Positions 12,501 to 25,136 of a stretch of DNA of 64,000 bases are shown one piece after another (position 1 is the stretch's first letter; every line of letters starts with the position of its first letter). The stretch is from Pleurostoma richardsiae. Taxonomy: Eukaryota > Ascomycota > Sordariomycetes > Calosphaeriales > Pleurostomataceae. The notes beneath the pieces were generated by a model. The model did no database searches and was not told the DNA's origin. It worked only from the letters and a program-made list of their open reading frames with translations. The position numbers were made by a program, and so were the translations under genes. The stretch is from NCBI GenBank assembly GCA_030052745.1, contig JANBVO010000054.1, forward strand, positions 1-64,000. The letters are read 5' to 3'.

Positions 12501-14940
12501 TTATATTCGGAACGAGTGATATTTTTAGTTTTATATTTTCTATCTTAGTTAATAATAAAGTTAATTACGTTATAATTCTCGATAGTTTTTCTATTACGGC
12601 GTAATAAAGCGGTCTTAGTTTTTTAAGTATTATCTTTCGTTTTTTTACTTTTTTATTTAACGAAGTATTATATTATAAGGTTATTTTTCCTTTAAATAAT
12701 TTTAATTTTTACGATTTTATTTATTATATGGTTATTCGTATTATCTATAGCGATTTTTAGTAGTTTTTCGTAGTTTCGGTTAAAGGAATTTTCCTTTTAT
12801 TTTAGTTTATAAAATTAAATTACCGAAACGATAAAGTAAACTCGTTAATATATAAGGAAATTTAGTTCGTATATTAATAGACTTTTTTTATTTATTATTT
12901 TAAAAAAGCTAGTACGTTAATTAAACTACTTAGTATAAAGTTTATTAGGTAGATTATAACTTTTACTTAAGTAGAAGTAAACTATGTTTCCGATTTTATA
13001 AGAAATAAAACTATACTTATTATCGTACTGTTATTTAACGATAGTTATAGCGATGTTTATTAGAACTATAGTTTTTTATTAATAACCGGCGTATATTACT
13101 TTAAAAACGTCTTTATTAACTAGTTCGTCGTATAATTCGGTAAGTATATTTAATATTATCTTAAGTTTAAAGCTATAAATTAACTCGTTCGGTAACCGGT
13201 TAATCGTAACGGTTATAACGTTATTAATATAATATTAAAGCGTTAGTAATAAATTATATTATAATACGTTTAAGCTTATTATAATATAATAATAAATAAT
13301 TATTTCTACCGTTTAATTTATACGTTCTAACTATTTATTTATTTAAAGGTAATATATTATAAAGAAAAAAAACTTAACGTTAAAAGTAATAAATATAATT
13401 CGTTATATTTCAGAAATAAACTTCGGGTTTTTATTTAAGATAACGTACTTCGGTATACCTTAGTTAACTACTTTTAACGTTTTAATAATTATAGTTATTT
13501 AGTTTTTTACTTTATATATTAAATAACTCGTTATAAATAACGTTTTTTTATTAAATTTATACGTTATTATATAAATCGTATTTAAAACGTAATATCTTAA
13601 TAACGTTTAAAAAATATCTTTTACTTATACTTTTAATAATTACGTTATAAAATCTATTATTATTATATAAAATAGTTATAGTAAAGTTCTAATTAGCGTT
13701 ATTTTTCCTAGTAATAGACTTTTATTTATTTAGTTCTAGTAATAAATTTCGTAAAATTATATTTATTTATAGATTTTTTAAGTTTTCTTATTAAATATAA
13801 CGTTATTAAAGTTAATTATTATCTTATTAATATTAAAGTAGTATTTATAGTCGTAAATTAACTCGAAAAGTTTCAGAATGTAGTTTACGAGAATATAGAG
13901 TTTTTTTCTATTAAAATAATCGATATAGTAAAAAAGATTATTCGTTATTTTAAACGGTCCGTATAGAAAAGAAGGTTTTTTTCGTCGTTTCTACTTTAAA
14001 ATATTAAGCTTAAAGTTTAATTTGTCCGTTTTAATACGATTAACGTAATTTTAAAACCTTCGAATAATTTTTCCGTATTTCTTATTTTTATAATATCTGT
14101 CGATAATACGGCTTTTAAAATCGAAATATAAAATCGGTTTAATCGACGTTTTTTCTACGTATAATACGAAATTATTACTTTCGGTTTACGTATTAATTGT
14201 AATATTATTTAGTTCGTTAGTTTTATCGTCCTATAGCTTATTTAAGTTTCTTATAAACGTTAATAATTTAAATAAAGTATTGAGAATAATATTTAGTTTA
14301 CCGAAGATATAAAAGATTTATAAGTTAAACTATAATAAATAATTAGTCGCGTTAACGAGTTTTAAGTTTACTTTATTAAGGTTTATTATATTTAACAAAG
14401 TATATATTACGATCTTTTTAATTAAAACGTAGTTAGTAAAAATATTAATAAGATATTAATTTAATTAAATTAATTTTCGTAGTTTCTTATAGGTTTATAT
14501 TATTCTTATAACTTTAATTTCTATCGATTTATATTTTTTTTAACCGTTATAATTGATTTAAATATAAATAAAATTAGTTTAATATAATTTACAAATATAT
14601 TTTTACTTAGAATTTAGTTTTTTACTTATAATTAATTAAGTTAGAAAATAAATAAGTTAAAAGTACGTTTATAAGCGTTAATTTTAAAGAATAACGGTTA
14701 TTCCGGATTGTAATAATATAAGAAGTTCTCTTTATATAAGTTATCTTATAAGGCTTAAAAAAATTCTATCTTTTCGGTTATTAATACGAATGTTACTTTT
14801 AACGTATAAGTTCATCGTATTAACTTTAACTTTCTTTTTAATATAGCTTTTATTTTTTTCGTAGCGGTTAGAAGTACCGTTTTCCGATTCTAAAACGGTT
14901 TAACTTTAATGTTAAACTAGTTAATACTTTTTCTAAACTA
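9538..14940 (-). mobile_element. Unique internal part of the retrotransposon relic
   Basis: 5.4 kb of AT-rich DNA present once in the window, between LTR C and repeat Y copy 2. In a minus-strand Gypsy layout this would hold the later pol domains and the 3' region. The coding potential is destroyed, so I do not place domain borders. Short open frames here are products of AT bias. Confidence 0.5.
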
Positions 14941-17915
14941 ACCGACTATATTAAAGTATATTTCTAAGTCGGTAAGGTTATTTAGGAATTTAATCTTCTT
15001 AAAAGTTATTATTCGGTCTTTTATTTTTACGATACCGTTATTATTAATTACGTATCCGAGAAGTTTTACGGTTAAATAGTTTACGAAAGATTTTTCTACC
15101 GAAATATAAACTCGGTTTTTTTCGAGTATTTTTATTATTATAGCTAGGTATTTAAAATATTCTCCTTTAGAATTATTAACGACGACGATATCGTTAATAT
15201 AAGTACGGACGAAGTATTAGTAAGGGAAGAAGATCCGATCTATGAAACGTTATATGTAAATAGATAAGTTTTTAAATCTTATAAAGACTACGTTAAACCT
15301 TTCGAATCTTTAAAAATTAATAACGACTATACGGTTACGGTAATTATAGTAGACCGATAGTTAAAAGAAAAATCCTACGGCGTCGAAAATAACGTAATAT
15401 TTTTTACTTATTATATTACTAATAATATCGTCTTAGTCTAGTAAAAGATATATGTTCGGTATTATAATACGATTAAACGGTCGGAAGTTAATTATAATAC
15501 GGTTTTTTTTTTTAGTTCCGATTATTCGTTATATTATAAAAACTAAGTATACGATAAATATTAATTCGTATTAAAATTCCATTTAGTTTTAAACGTAAAG
15601 TTTATTATAAGTTTTATTAAAGAAAACGCGATCTTTAAGTTTTAATAAGTATATTTGAATTATTTTAAACTATTATTATTATCTGTTAATTAAGTCGATA
15701 TATATTTTAAATTTTTCTAGTATCGGTACGATATCTTTATAACGGAAAACGTTATATTTATTTAATAAACTTTTAATCCTATTTATAAGTAAAAAGTTCG
15801 AGTTATAAATATTTACTTCCGCGGTCGATTTAATAGCTTTTAAATAATCGAACTTAATTAAACTGTACGATAGAATAAATAAGTTTAATATATTTTCGAG
15901 TAGAACTTCCGTTTTCTTTATTTATTTTTAACTATAATCTTTTTTAACGTAATCGGCGTTAAATTCTTTTAAATATAACGCGAACTTTTTACGTATAATA
16001 TTTTCCTTATTAAGAAGTTTTTAAATCTCGTTTTATTTATAAAATATAGCTTATTCGTTATCTTAATATTCGTATATTCAGTTAAATATTTTATTTTAAT
16101 AGATTTTTTATAGTTTATTCGTCTTATTCTATACTATAATCGTTTTAAGTATTAAATAGTTAATCGTAACGTCGATTACGAAAAGGTAAACTAGTTCGAA
16201 GTAATACGGTATCGGTCTTTTTATTTTTTTTTCTAGTAGTTTTAAAAGATTAACGTATTAAATAACGATAAAAGCTTCGTTTCTTAAAAAGATAACGATA
16301 ATATTAATAACTTTAACGCGGCGGCGGATTTCTTTCGAAGCGTTTTTTTTAAACACGTTATTTTTTATCGTTATATTATATAACGATCGGAATATATAAA
16401 TACTTTTAGTTATATTAATTTTAACGTTATAGTCGTAAAAAAAGTTAATATTTAGTAATATTTCTAGTTTTAAATTATCGATAACGTTTATTTTAACGTA
16501 TATATAATTATTAACTTATCGGCTATTTAAGATATTAAAAATATAAAAGTTAAATTTTACTGTATTTTTGATAAACGTATAAAAGTCGATATTTTTAACT
16601 AGTTTTTTTAGTTTTTTATTTTATTTAATGTTTTTAACGAAATCTTTAACTTATTATCGGTTAATTAAAATAATATTATATCCGATGTTTCTGTAGATTT
16701 CGATTTTAAGGGTTTTAAAGTTATTTTTAATAACGATCTTTAAGTACGTTCGTTTATTAAAGTTTTAAAAGTTACTATTAAGTTTAATATTAGTTTCGAT
16801 AATTTAATTTATTTCGAAACGTAGTTTAGATATTATAAAGTTCGTTTTATCTTTCGCGTTACGAGTAAGATTATAGTTGTTTTACGTTTTTACTAGTTTA
16901 ATAGTTTAAATTATAAGCTAGTTTAACGTATTTAATATTATTATAAGCGTTTCTAATATCGTATTAAACTTTTATTTCGCTTAACTTATTGGTTTTTTTA
17001 ATTATAATAGTTACTTATAAGATTTTTATTATAAGATATAGTCGAATAAAGTATTCCGAAAACGAAATTCAGTATAATATATTCGATACGTTTATAGTTC
17101 GATTTTACCTCGGTTACGCCTTTTCTAACGAAAAATCTTATATTTATTTTTAGAATTTACGAAATAAACGGTTTCGACTTTAAAATGTTTTATTTTTTCG
17201 TTTTTTTCGTCTTTTACATCGTTAAGCGGAGTTTTTTTTCGGTTAATATAAATATAACCGTCCTCGTGTAACTAACTTATACGTTCTTAAGCGTTTTTAT
17301 TGCTTTTTTAAACGAACGTTTCGTTATAATAAACGTAGTTTTATTTACGTTTAACGAACGTATTATACTTACCGTATTAACGTTTTTAGTATATAAAACG
17401 TCTTTTAAAATAGTTATTTTATTTTATAAGGCGGTCGTTATATCCCGATCGGTTATAATTATAACGTTTAAAATTACCTTATTAATTATTATAATTTTTA
17501 TTACGCCGGTTATTTTTATCGTTCTAATTATATTATTAGTAATTAATTCTAGTCGAATATTCGTAACGGTTAACTAAATTCTTAATAAATTTACTTCGTT
17601 CGTTATAATTATATTGGTCTTTACTTTAATTAGCGTTAATTTCTCCGTCGTTAGAGTTATTTTCAAATACGTATTCGGTAACGTTAACGTAACGTTTATT
17701 TTTAAAACTAAATACGTTAAAGGTTTCCTTTTCGAAATATTTTTCTCGGAGTACGTACTACTATACTTTTCTACTAAGGAGATATTCCGAAATCGATACG
17801 TTTAACTGTAGTTCGAGCAAGTATTTCTTTAATTCTACGTATATTTAATTTCGAAATCGGAGGATAAGTTATTAGTTAGTAGTATTACCTTAAGTTCGGG
17901 TATATCGGAAGTATT
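14941..17915 (-). repeat. Long direct repeat Y, copy 2
   Basis: Partner of 6323-9295. Here the right end joins repeat X directly instead of an LTR. A short AGTATT sequence is shared by the X, Y and LTR edges at this junction. Fossil sequence with many breaks. Confidence 0.75.
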
Positions 17916-19586
17916 CGTACGTAAACGTAAAAAGGTTAACGTCGTTATAAATATCTTTGCGAGTGTAGTAGTACTTTTTAAATTAGAATTTAGATTTCGT
18001 CGGTCGAATTTCGAATCGTTTATAAAAAGTAACGAATTAGTTATTAAAATTATCTTTTAAGTAGTTTTGTTTAGCGGGTAAAAATAATTATACGTATTAT
18101 ATTTAAGTTTTACTATAGAATAGTAAGTTTAGTTTTTTAATAAGTTTTATTTTTCGAACGTTATTTTTAGTAGTATTATTAACGGCGTTCTTAAAAAATA
18201 TTAAATCTCGAAAAATAATAGTCTTACTATTAATGAAAACTAGTTCTTTATTTTATTTTTTTACATTAAGTTAATATAATTTAACGTCGAAAATTTTCTA
18301 ATTATTTAAACTTATTATTAATATCGTTATAATTAATTATTTGGTTACTATATTTATTACTATAGTGTTTTATTTTTATTTTTTAAATTCTTTTATAAGA
18401 TTTTTATAATTTTATATTATTACCGTTATAATTATTATTAAGTTTATTATAATTACCGGTTAATTTAATAATACCGAAATATCCGTTAAGTAAATTAATT
18501 ATTATAATTTACTAGTTTTAATATAAAAATATATTATAACTAAATTTATATTAACGTTAACTTCTTTTTCGGTATTAAATTTCTAAGTTCGATTTTTATT
18601 ATTTATTATCGGTAATTATTATAGAAATAAAAACTAATCGTTTAAATTTTTAATATCTAGTTAAGGATTTTATAAAGAAATAATTTCCGTTATTAAAAGT
18701 AATTATTAATTTAAAAGGTTTAACGTATTCCGTTAATTATTTAATATTTTTATTTCGTTTACTTTTTCAAGTTAAAATAAAATTAACGTTCCTTTTAATA
18801 AGTAAGTCGTTTGATTTAATTATAACGTTATCAGTTTTAATATTAATAATAATATTCGTATTATCGATATTATTTCTCTTAAGGTTTTTAAAAGTCCTTT
18901 TATAAAGTTAAGCGGTAGATTTTCGATTTATTCTTATTTTTCGAAATATCGAAAGGTAATTAAAACGGTTTTAATAATTTATTTAATTTCTTCGTCGTTT
19001 TCCGTAGAAAGTACGTTTCGAAGTCGTTTTAGTTTCTTTATAACTTTAAATAAATAACTATTTCTTTTTAAATTTACTGATAAAAAAGCTACGACTTTAA
19101 ATTTAATTCGGTTAGCGTTAGAAATAATTATAACGTTAACCGTTTATTAGTTATTTTAAATATAAACGTAGATTTCTTTAAATTTAGTAAATTATAAATA
19201 TAAAGTAGTTATAAAATAATTATTCGATAAGTATTACTATTAACTATTTTATTAATAATAACGTTCTTATTATTATTTTTAATCGATAGTTTAATAATTT
19301 AATTTAGATTATAAGTTTAACTATAAAAATTATTACGTTTATTAAATTATTAACTAACCGAATAAACGGATTAATATTATAGAAGTAATAGTTACCGGAC
19401 CGGTTATATAATAATAATATTAGATATTATTTTAATAATAAATACTATTACGTTTAATATTTTTTAAGTTATTACTATCGACATAATCGTTTATAATAAT
19501 TAATTTTAATATAAAAAAGTTATTTCCTTCGAAATAACGAAAATTAAAGAAGGAATTAATTCGATATTAGTCGTAAATATTATTTA
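17909..19586 (-). repeat. Long direct repeat X, copy 1
   Basis: About 1.68 kb matching 19831-21507. It lies between repeat Y copy 2 and LTR B. It is probably a leader or early internal region of the element, or of a shorter non-autonomous relative. The coding potential is lost. Confidence 0.7.
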
Positions 19587-19830
19587 TTATAATAAATTAG
19601 TTTTTATTATTTAAGTTAATACGTAAGTAATTAAGATTAACTACGTAAAAGTTTATATAAATTAAAGTATAACGTTTAAGTTAAGATATTAAATAATATA
19701 ATAATAAGAGTTTAATTCTCTATTTAAAATATTTATCTACTAAACTTACTTTATATAAAACTAAGTTTAATGCTTTACGTATTAAATAAGTTTAAATGTT
19801 CTTTAAAGAAGTACTTAAAGTATTATAATA
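19587..19830 (-). repeat. LTR-like repeat B
   Basis: A 244-bp copy of the LTR-like repeat, flanked on both sides by repeat X. Together with LTR C it could bound one near-full-length element. Confidence 0.65.
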
Positions 19831-21507
19831 AGAAGTATTCGTACGTAAACGTAAAAAAGTTAATATCGTTATAAATATCTTCGTAAATATAACGGTACTT
19901 TTTAAACTAAAACTTAAATTCTACCGGTCGAATTTTAAATCGTTTATAAAAAACGACGAATTAATTATTAAAATCGTTTTTTAAGTAATTCTATTTAACG
20001 AGTAAAAATAATTACGCGTATTATATTTAAGTTTTACTATAAAATAATAAGTTTAATTTTTTAATAAGTTTTACTTTTCGAACGTTATTTTTAACGGTAT
20101 TATTAACGGCGTTTTTAAAAAGTATTAAATTTTGAAAGATAATAATTTTACTATTAACGAAAATTAATTCCTTATTTTATTCTTTTACGTTAAATTAATA
20201 TAATTTAACGTCGAAAATTTTCTAATTATTTAAGCTTATTACTAATATTATTATAATTAATTATCCGATTATTATATTTACTATTATAATATTTTGTTTT
20301 TATTTTTTAAATTCTTTTATAAAATTCCTATAATTTTATATTATTATCGTTATAATTATTATTAAGTCCGTTATAACTACCGGTTAATTTAACGATATTA
20401 AAATATTTATTAAACGAATTAATCGTTACGATCTATTAATTTCGACGTAAAAATATATTATAATTAAATTTACGTTAGTATTAGTTTTTTTTTCGGTATT
20501 AAATCTTTAAATTTAATCTTTATTATTTATTATTAATAATTATTATAAAAATAAAAATTAATTGTTTAAATTTTTAGTATTTAACTAAAAATTTTATAAG
20601 AAAGTAATTTTCGTTATTAAAAATAATTATTAATTCGAAAAGTTTAATATATTCCGTTAATTATTTAATATCTTTATCTCGTTTATTCTTTTAAATTAGA
20701 ATAAGATTAATATTTCCTTTAATAAATAAATCGTTCGATTTAACTACAATATTATTAGTTTTAACGTTAGTAATAATATTCGTATTATTAATATTATTTC
20801 TCTTAAAGTCTCCAAAAGTCTTCTTATAAAGTTAAGTAGTAAATTTTCGATTTACTTTTATTTTTTAAAATACCGAAAAGTAATTAAAACAGTTTTAATA
20901 GCTTATTTAATTTCTTCATCGTTTTCCGTAGAAAGTATATTTCGAAGTCGTTTTAATTTCCTTATAGTTTTAAATAAGTAATTGTTTCTTTTTAAATTTA
21001 CCGATAAGAAAGCTACGATTTTAAGTTTAGTTCGGTTAATATTAAAAATAATTATAATATTAACCGTTTATTAATTATTTTAAATATAAACGTAGATTTT
21101 TTTAAATTTAATAAGTTATAAATATAAAGTAATTATAAAATAATTATTTAATAGATATTACTATTAACTATTTTATTAATAATAACGTTTTTATTATTAT
21201 TTTTAATCGATAGTTTAGTAATTTAATTTAGATCGTAAGTTTAACTATAAAAACTATTATATCTATCGAATTGTTAACTAGCCGATTAAACGGGTTAACG
21301 TTATAGAAGTAATAATTATCGGGCTAGTTATATAATAATAATATTAAATATTATTTTAGTAATAAATATTATTACGTTTAACGTTTTTTAAGTTATTATT
21401 ATCGATACGATCGTTTATAATAATTAGTTTTAATATAAGAAAGTTATTTCCTTCGAAATAACGAAACTAAAGAAAGGATTAGTTCGATATTAATCGTAAA
21501 TACTACT
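19831..21507 (-). repeat. Long direct repeat X, copy 2
   Basis: A second copy of the 1.68-kb repeat, bounded by LTR B and LTR A. LTR-X-LTR by itself has the form of a short, internally deleted or non-autonomous element. Confidence 0.7.
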
Positions 21508-21753
21508 TATTATAATAAGTTAGTTCTTATTGTTTAAGTTAATATATAAGTAGTTATAACTAATCGCGTAAGAATCTATATAAATTAAAGTATAACGTTT
21601 AAGTTAAGATATTAAGTAATATAGTAGTAAGAATTTAATTTTCTATTTAGAATATCTATCTACTAGGCTTGCCTTATATAAAGCTAAGCTTAACGTTTTA
21701 CGTATTAAATAAGTTTAAGTGCTCTTTAAGAGAGTACTTAGAGTATTATAATA
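21508..21753 (-). repeat. LTR-like repeat A
   Basis: The outermost copy of the LTR-like repeat. Its right edge (TATTATAATA) meets AT-rich DNA of a different texture and marks the end of the retrotransposon block. Confidence 0.62.
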
Positions 21754-22426
21754 ATTAAGAGATAATCTTTTATAATATATAATATAATATATAATAAATA
21801 GTATAGTATATAAAAATTTATAAAAGGTTCTTTTAAACTTCTTATAAGTTTAAAAAAATAAAAAATAACTTAATTTTTATTATTATACTGTATATAATTA
21901 TTTTAGAAAAACTTATATATTTTTATAATTAAGGCGTTATTTTTTACAGTAATATTACTTATTTAAGCTTATTTAAGGCTTAGATTAACTATCATAAAGA
22001 CTTTTAAAGTATTAAAATTATTTATGATTTTAAGACGATAGCTAAATATTAGTTAATGTTAACTCTTTATATAATATACAATAAGAAGAATTTTGATAGT
22101 ATAACGGCTTAGGGCTGTAGTCACATGAGAGAGCCTAAGCCTCCCGGGGGTGGCCTTTTGAGCTCTATCTCGAGCTCATTCTGACCTTAATAACCTGTAC
22201 CTCAAACACACGCTCCACTGTAGTAATGAGATCTATGACTGCATATACTCCCAACGTCATACCTCAATATATGAAGCATCAAAATGCAAGCTGCCGCAAC
22301 AGCTCATCTTAACAAGAAAAAGACAGCGCTATCGTCTAGAAATATTTATGTTTAGGTCATGGACAACCACCAAACACTCCCTCCTCCAGCCCGCCGAATT
22401 ATTCCAGCTACAGCTCGGATCACACA
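21754..22426. other. AT-rich strip and 3' flank of the WSC gene
   Basis: 21754-22100 is AT-rich with (TA)n-like runs and few CpG, unlike the adjacent relics, where CpG is retained. At about 22105 the composition returns abruptly to normal. The remainder is the downstream flank of the minus-strand WSC gene. No gene is seen. Confidence 0.45.
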
Positions 22427-25136
22427 TCAAGAGGACTCGAGAACAAAGACGTTGAGACGATTGCTGCCGCCGCAGTACTCGCTGCTGTTGCCGGCACATA
22501 CCATATCGCAGCCGTTCTGGTTGCTCAGAAACACCGACCCGGCGCCGAGCTCGTCGCCGCAGTAGCACTGCTGACCGTACTCGACGCCTGCCACCGTGTA
22601 CCCCTTCTGGTTGCAGTAGGCCACGCACACCTCGACCGTCATGTTGATCGTGGACGTGGACCCGTACAGCGTGGCCGACGACAGGGCCCGGTCGGCGACC
22701 GAGTCGTTGTAGCAGCCCGTGTAGGTCCATCCGCCGGCCACTTGGGCCGGCTCGGCGTACTTTGTGGAGAAGCCCGTCGCGGCGTTGACGCCGCTGCCCG
22801 GCGCAAGCGCGTACACGTTGAGCCGGTCACCGCCGCCGCAGTACTGGCTCGCATTAGCCGCGCACGCCATGCTACAGTCGTCCTGGTCCGTCGCCCACGC
22901 CGAGCCTGCGTTGAGGCTGTCGCCGCAGAAGCACTGCTCCGCGTACTCGACACCGAACATGGTGTAGCCGGCGTTGAAGCAGTAGTTGGCGCACACGTCG
23001 AGGTCCATCGTGTTGCTCGTCGACGTGCCGTACAGGTACGCGCTCGACAGCGCTCGGCTGGACGTGGCCTCTGTGAAGCACCCCTGGTACTCCCACAAGC
23101 CGTCGGACCAGCTCCCGAGCTCCAGCGGCTCGGCGTACTTGGTGGAGAAGGCCGGGGTCGTGGCCGTCGCCGAGGCGGCTGACCAGGACGTCGACGTAGA
23201 AAAGTTGCCGTAGTAGCGGGAATACGCCAGGGTGCTGCTCCGTCGAGAGGTGGTCGCCACGGGAGTGGCTTTAGATGTCGCGGTCGCGCCGGCGGTGCTA
23301 GAGGTGGTGTGTTTGGTGGTGGTCGACGTGCTGGAAGAGGAGGAGCTGGCGATGCGCCTGAAGATGTTCAGGTGAGACGAGCCGCCGCAGTACTGCAGGT
23401 CGTCGCCGGTGCAGAGATACTCACACTGGCTCGCGCTCGCATTCACTGAGCCCGTGTTGAGCTTGTTGCCGCAGTAGCACTCCTGAGACCACTCGACGCC
23501 AAAATAATCGTAGGCGGCGCAGTACTTCTCGCAGTTCTGCGCCGTCATGTTGGTGCTGGAAGTGTACGACTTGGAGCGGAGGGCGCGCCCTCCGGTGGCC
23601 TCGGTGTAGCAGCCCAGCGACTCAAATAGCGAGTCCCCGGGGTACACATTCGGGACGAAGGCGGCCGTGTAGACGGAGGCATTCATCTCGTACATGTTCA
23701 GACGGTCGGAGCCTCCGCAAATCTGCCACTCGTCACCGGTGCAGTCCATGTCGCACTGCGAAGAGTCCGTCAGGACGGATCCGGTGCTGATGGAGTCGCC
23801 GCAGTAGCACTCCTCGCTGTACTCGATGCCGAAGTACTTGTAGCCGTAGCAGTACGCCTCGCAGGTCAGGGCGGTCATGTTGGCCGCGCTGATGTACGAC
23901 TTCGCCGTCAGGGCCCGGCCGCTGCTCGCCTCGGTGTAGCAGCCGAGGGGTGAGTAGGCCGAGTCACCGGTCCACGCCTCGGGAGGGTGAGAAGCGGTGG
24001 CGTTGCACGTAGCCGTGTTTCCGCCAGAGCACTCGATGTCCGCCAGCGTGACGACGGCGCCGTAACCCGTGGGCGTTATGCAGCCGGGGAGCTTGCTAAT
24101 AATGCCGCTGACGGGCTCGCAGGGGAAGATGGGGCTCTGCTGCGGGCAGTCCGACGGCGAGTTCGCGTCGTTGGTCGCGTCGAACACGGCGCAGTCGGCA
24201 ACGACACCGTCGACGTTGCCGACCAGACACTCGTCAATGGCCTGCGTCAGGGTGGGTATGTCCCAGCCGTTGAGGAAGTCGCCGTGAAAGCCGAATCCGG
24301 TCTCGTCGCCATTGGCAAAGACGAAGGTGCCGTTGACGTCCTCAAACGAGGTGACGGTGTAGAAGACCTCGTAGAACAGGTGAGGCAGCAGGACCGGGTG
24401 GCTCGGCGGGCAGACGCCGTTGTCGATCTGGCTCAGGTGTGCCACGTGTGACTGGTCCGAGAGGTAGAGGTTCACGCCGTCCCAGCAGGTCTGCATCTGA
24501 ATCTGGGCCCGGAAGCCGTCGGGGCAGTTCATGTTGGTCATGTTGACCGTCTGTGATCCGGTCTCGTCCTCGTAGTTGATGCAGACCATCGAGACGGCCT
24601 CGGAGACGAGACGAGCAGGGTACGTCGAGTTGCCCCACGTCATGGTCGTCAGGTCCTGGGTGCGAGCCGTGTTGTCGCCGCTGAGCATCTGGAGACCCGG
24701 CGGGAAAGGGGTCGCCGTCGCGTTCCCGTAGGCGTCGGTACCCCGGCCAAGGTAGTAGACGGTCATGCCCGTGTTGGGGACCGCCTCGTACGTGCCATCA
24801 GCGTGGAGGAAGTAGAGCGCCGGGGTCCAGTATGCGGACTTGTCGGCCTGGATAGTACAGCTGGTGCAGTCGGACTCTTGTAGACTCTCGTAGGTTGAGT
24901 TGATAGTGATGCTTGAGCCGCCCGCGATCTTGTGCACGTGGCCGGAGACGGTGCCGGGACTGATGATCGGGTCAACGCGTCCGACCTGGATTATACCGCA
25001 GCTCACTGGGGGAGTGTCAGCAGGATGCAGAAGACGAGGGACAAGTAGATCGGGGCATACTGCGCCAGTAGGCGTCCACGCGGCCAAGCTCGGCAAGGAT
25101 CGCGGCCGCGGCCACGAGGAGCCGACCGTGTCTCAT
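22427..25136 (-). CDS. Secreted DUF1996 protein with four WSC domains
   Basis: Two exons, 25136-25061 and 25005-22427, are joined across a 55-bp intron (donor GTATGC, branch GCTGAC, acceptor CCCCAG), giving 884 residues. The start is chosen because it supplies a signal peptide (MRHGRLLVAAAAILAELG) and because splicing gives YWRMSCGIIQVGRVDPI, the standard opening of DUF1996. DUF1996 spans roughly 30-270 (SPGTVSGHVHKIAGGSS). WSC domains follow at about 376-465, 485-575, 662-755 and 783-880. Each has the usual cysteines and a YCGG/ICGG-S-x-R/H-LN ending. A Ser/Thr-rich linker of about 90 residues separates WSC 2 and 3. WSC domains bind glycans, so a cell-wall or extracellular role is likely; no enzyme activity is known for DUF1996. 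The stop lies only about 330 bp from the RIP-marked repeats, yet the frame is intact. Confidence 0.9.

Larger units (their letters stand above)
6320..21753 (-). mobile_element. Block of LTR-retrotransposon relics, RIP-like and heavily broken
   Basis: About 15.4 kb of very AT-rich DNA. C is largely confined to CpG and CpT, with CpA nearly gone, the mark left by RIP. Three copies of a 243-246 bp LTR-like repeat and two pairs of long direct repeats organise the block. Weak reverse-transcriptase-like patterning on the minus strand near 6320-6900 and 14940-15500 suggests a Ty3/Gypsy-type element read right to left. The likeliest single element runs from the LTR at 19587-19830 to the LTR at 9295-9537, about 10.5 kb, with partial copies on both sides. 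It carries very many breaks and is plainly dead. LTR divergence is dominated by RIP-type transitions and so gives no clean age. Confidence 0.72.

Noticed and set aside
11642-17805. Small frames (73 and 63 codons) within the retrotransposon relics
   Set aside because: Ile/Phe/Val-rich products of AT bias in dead element sequence.
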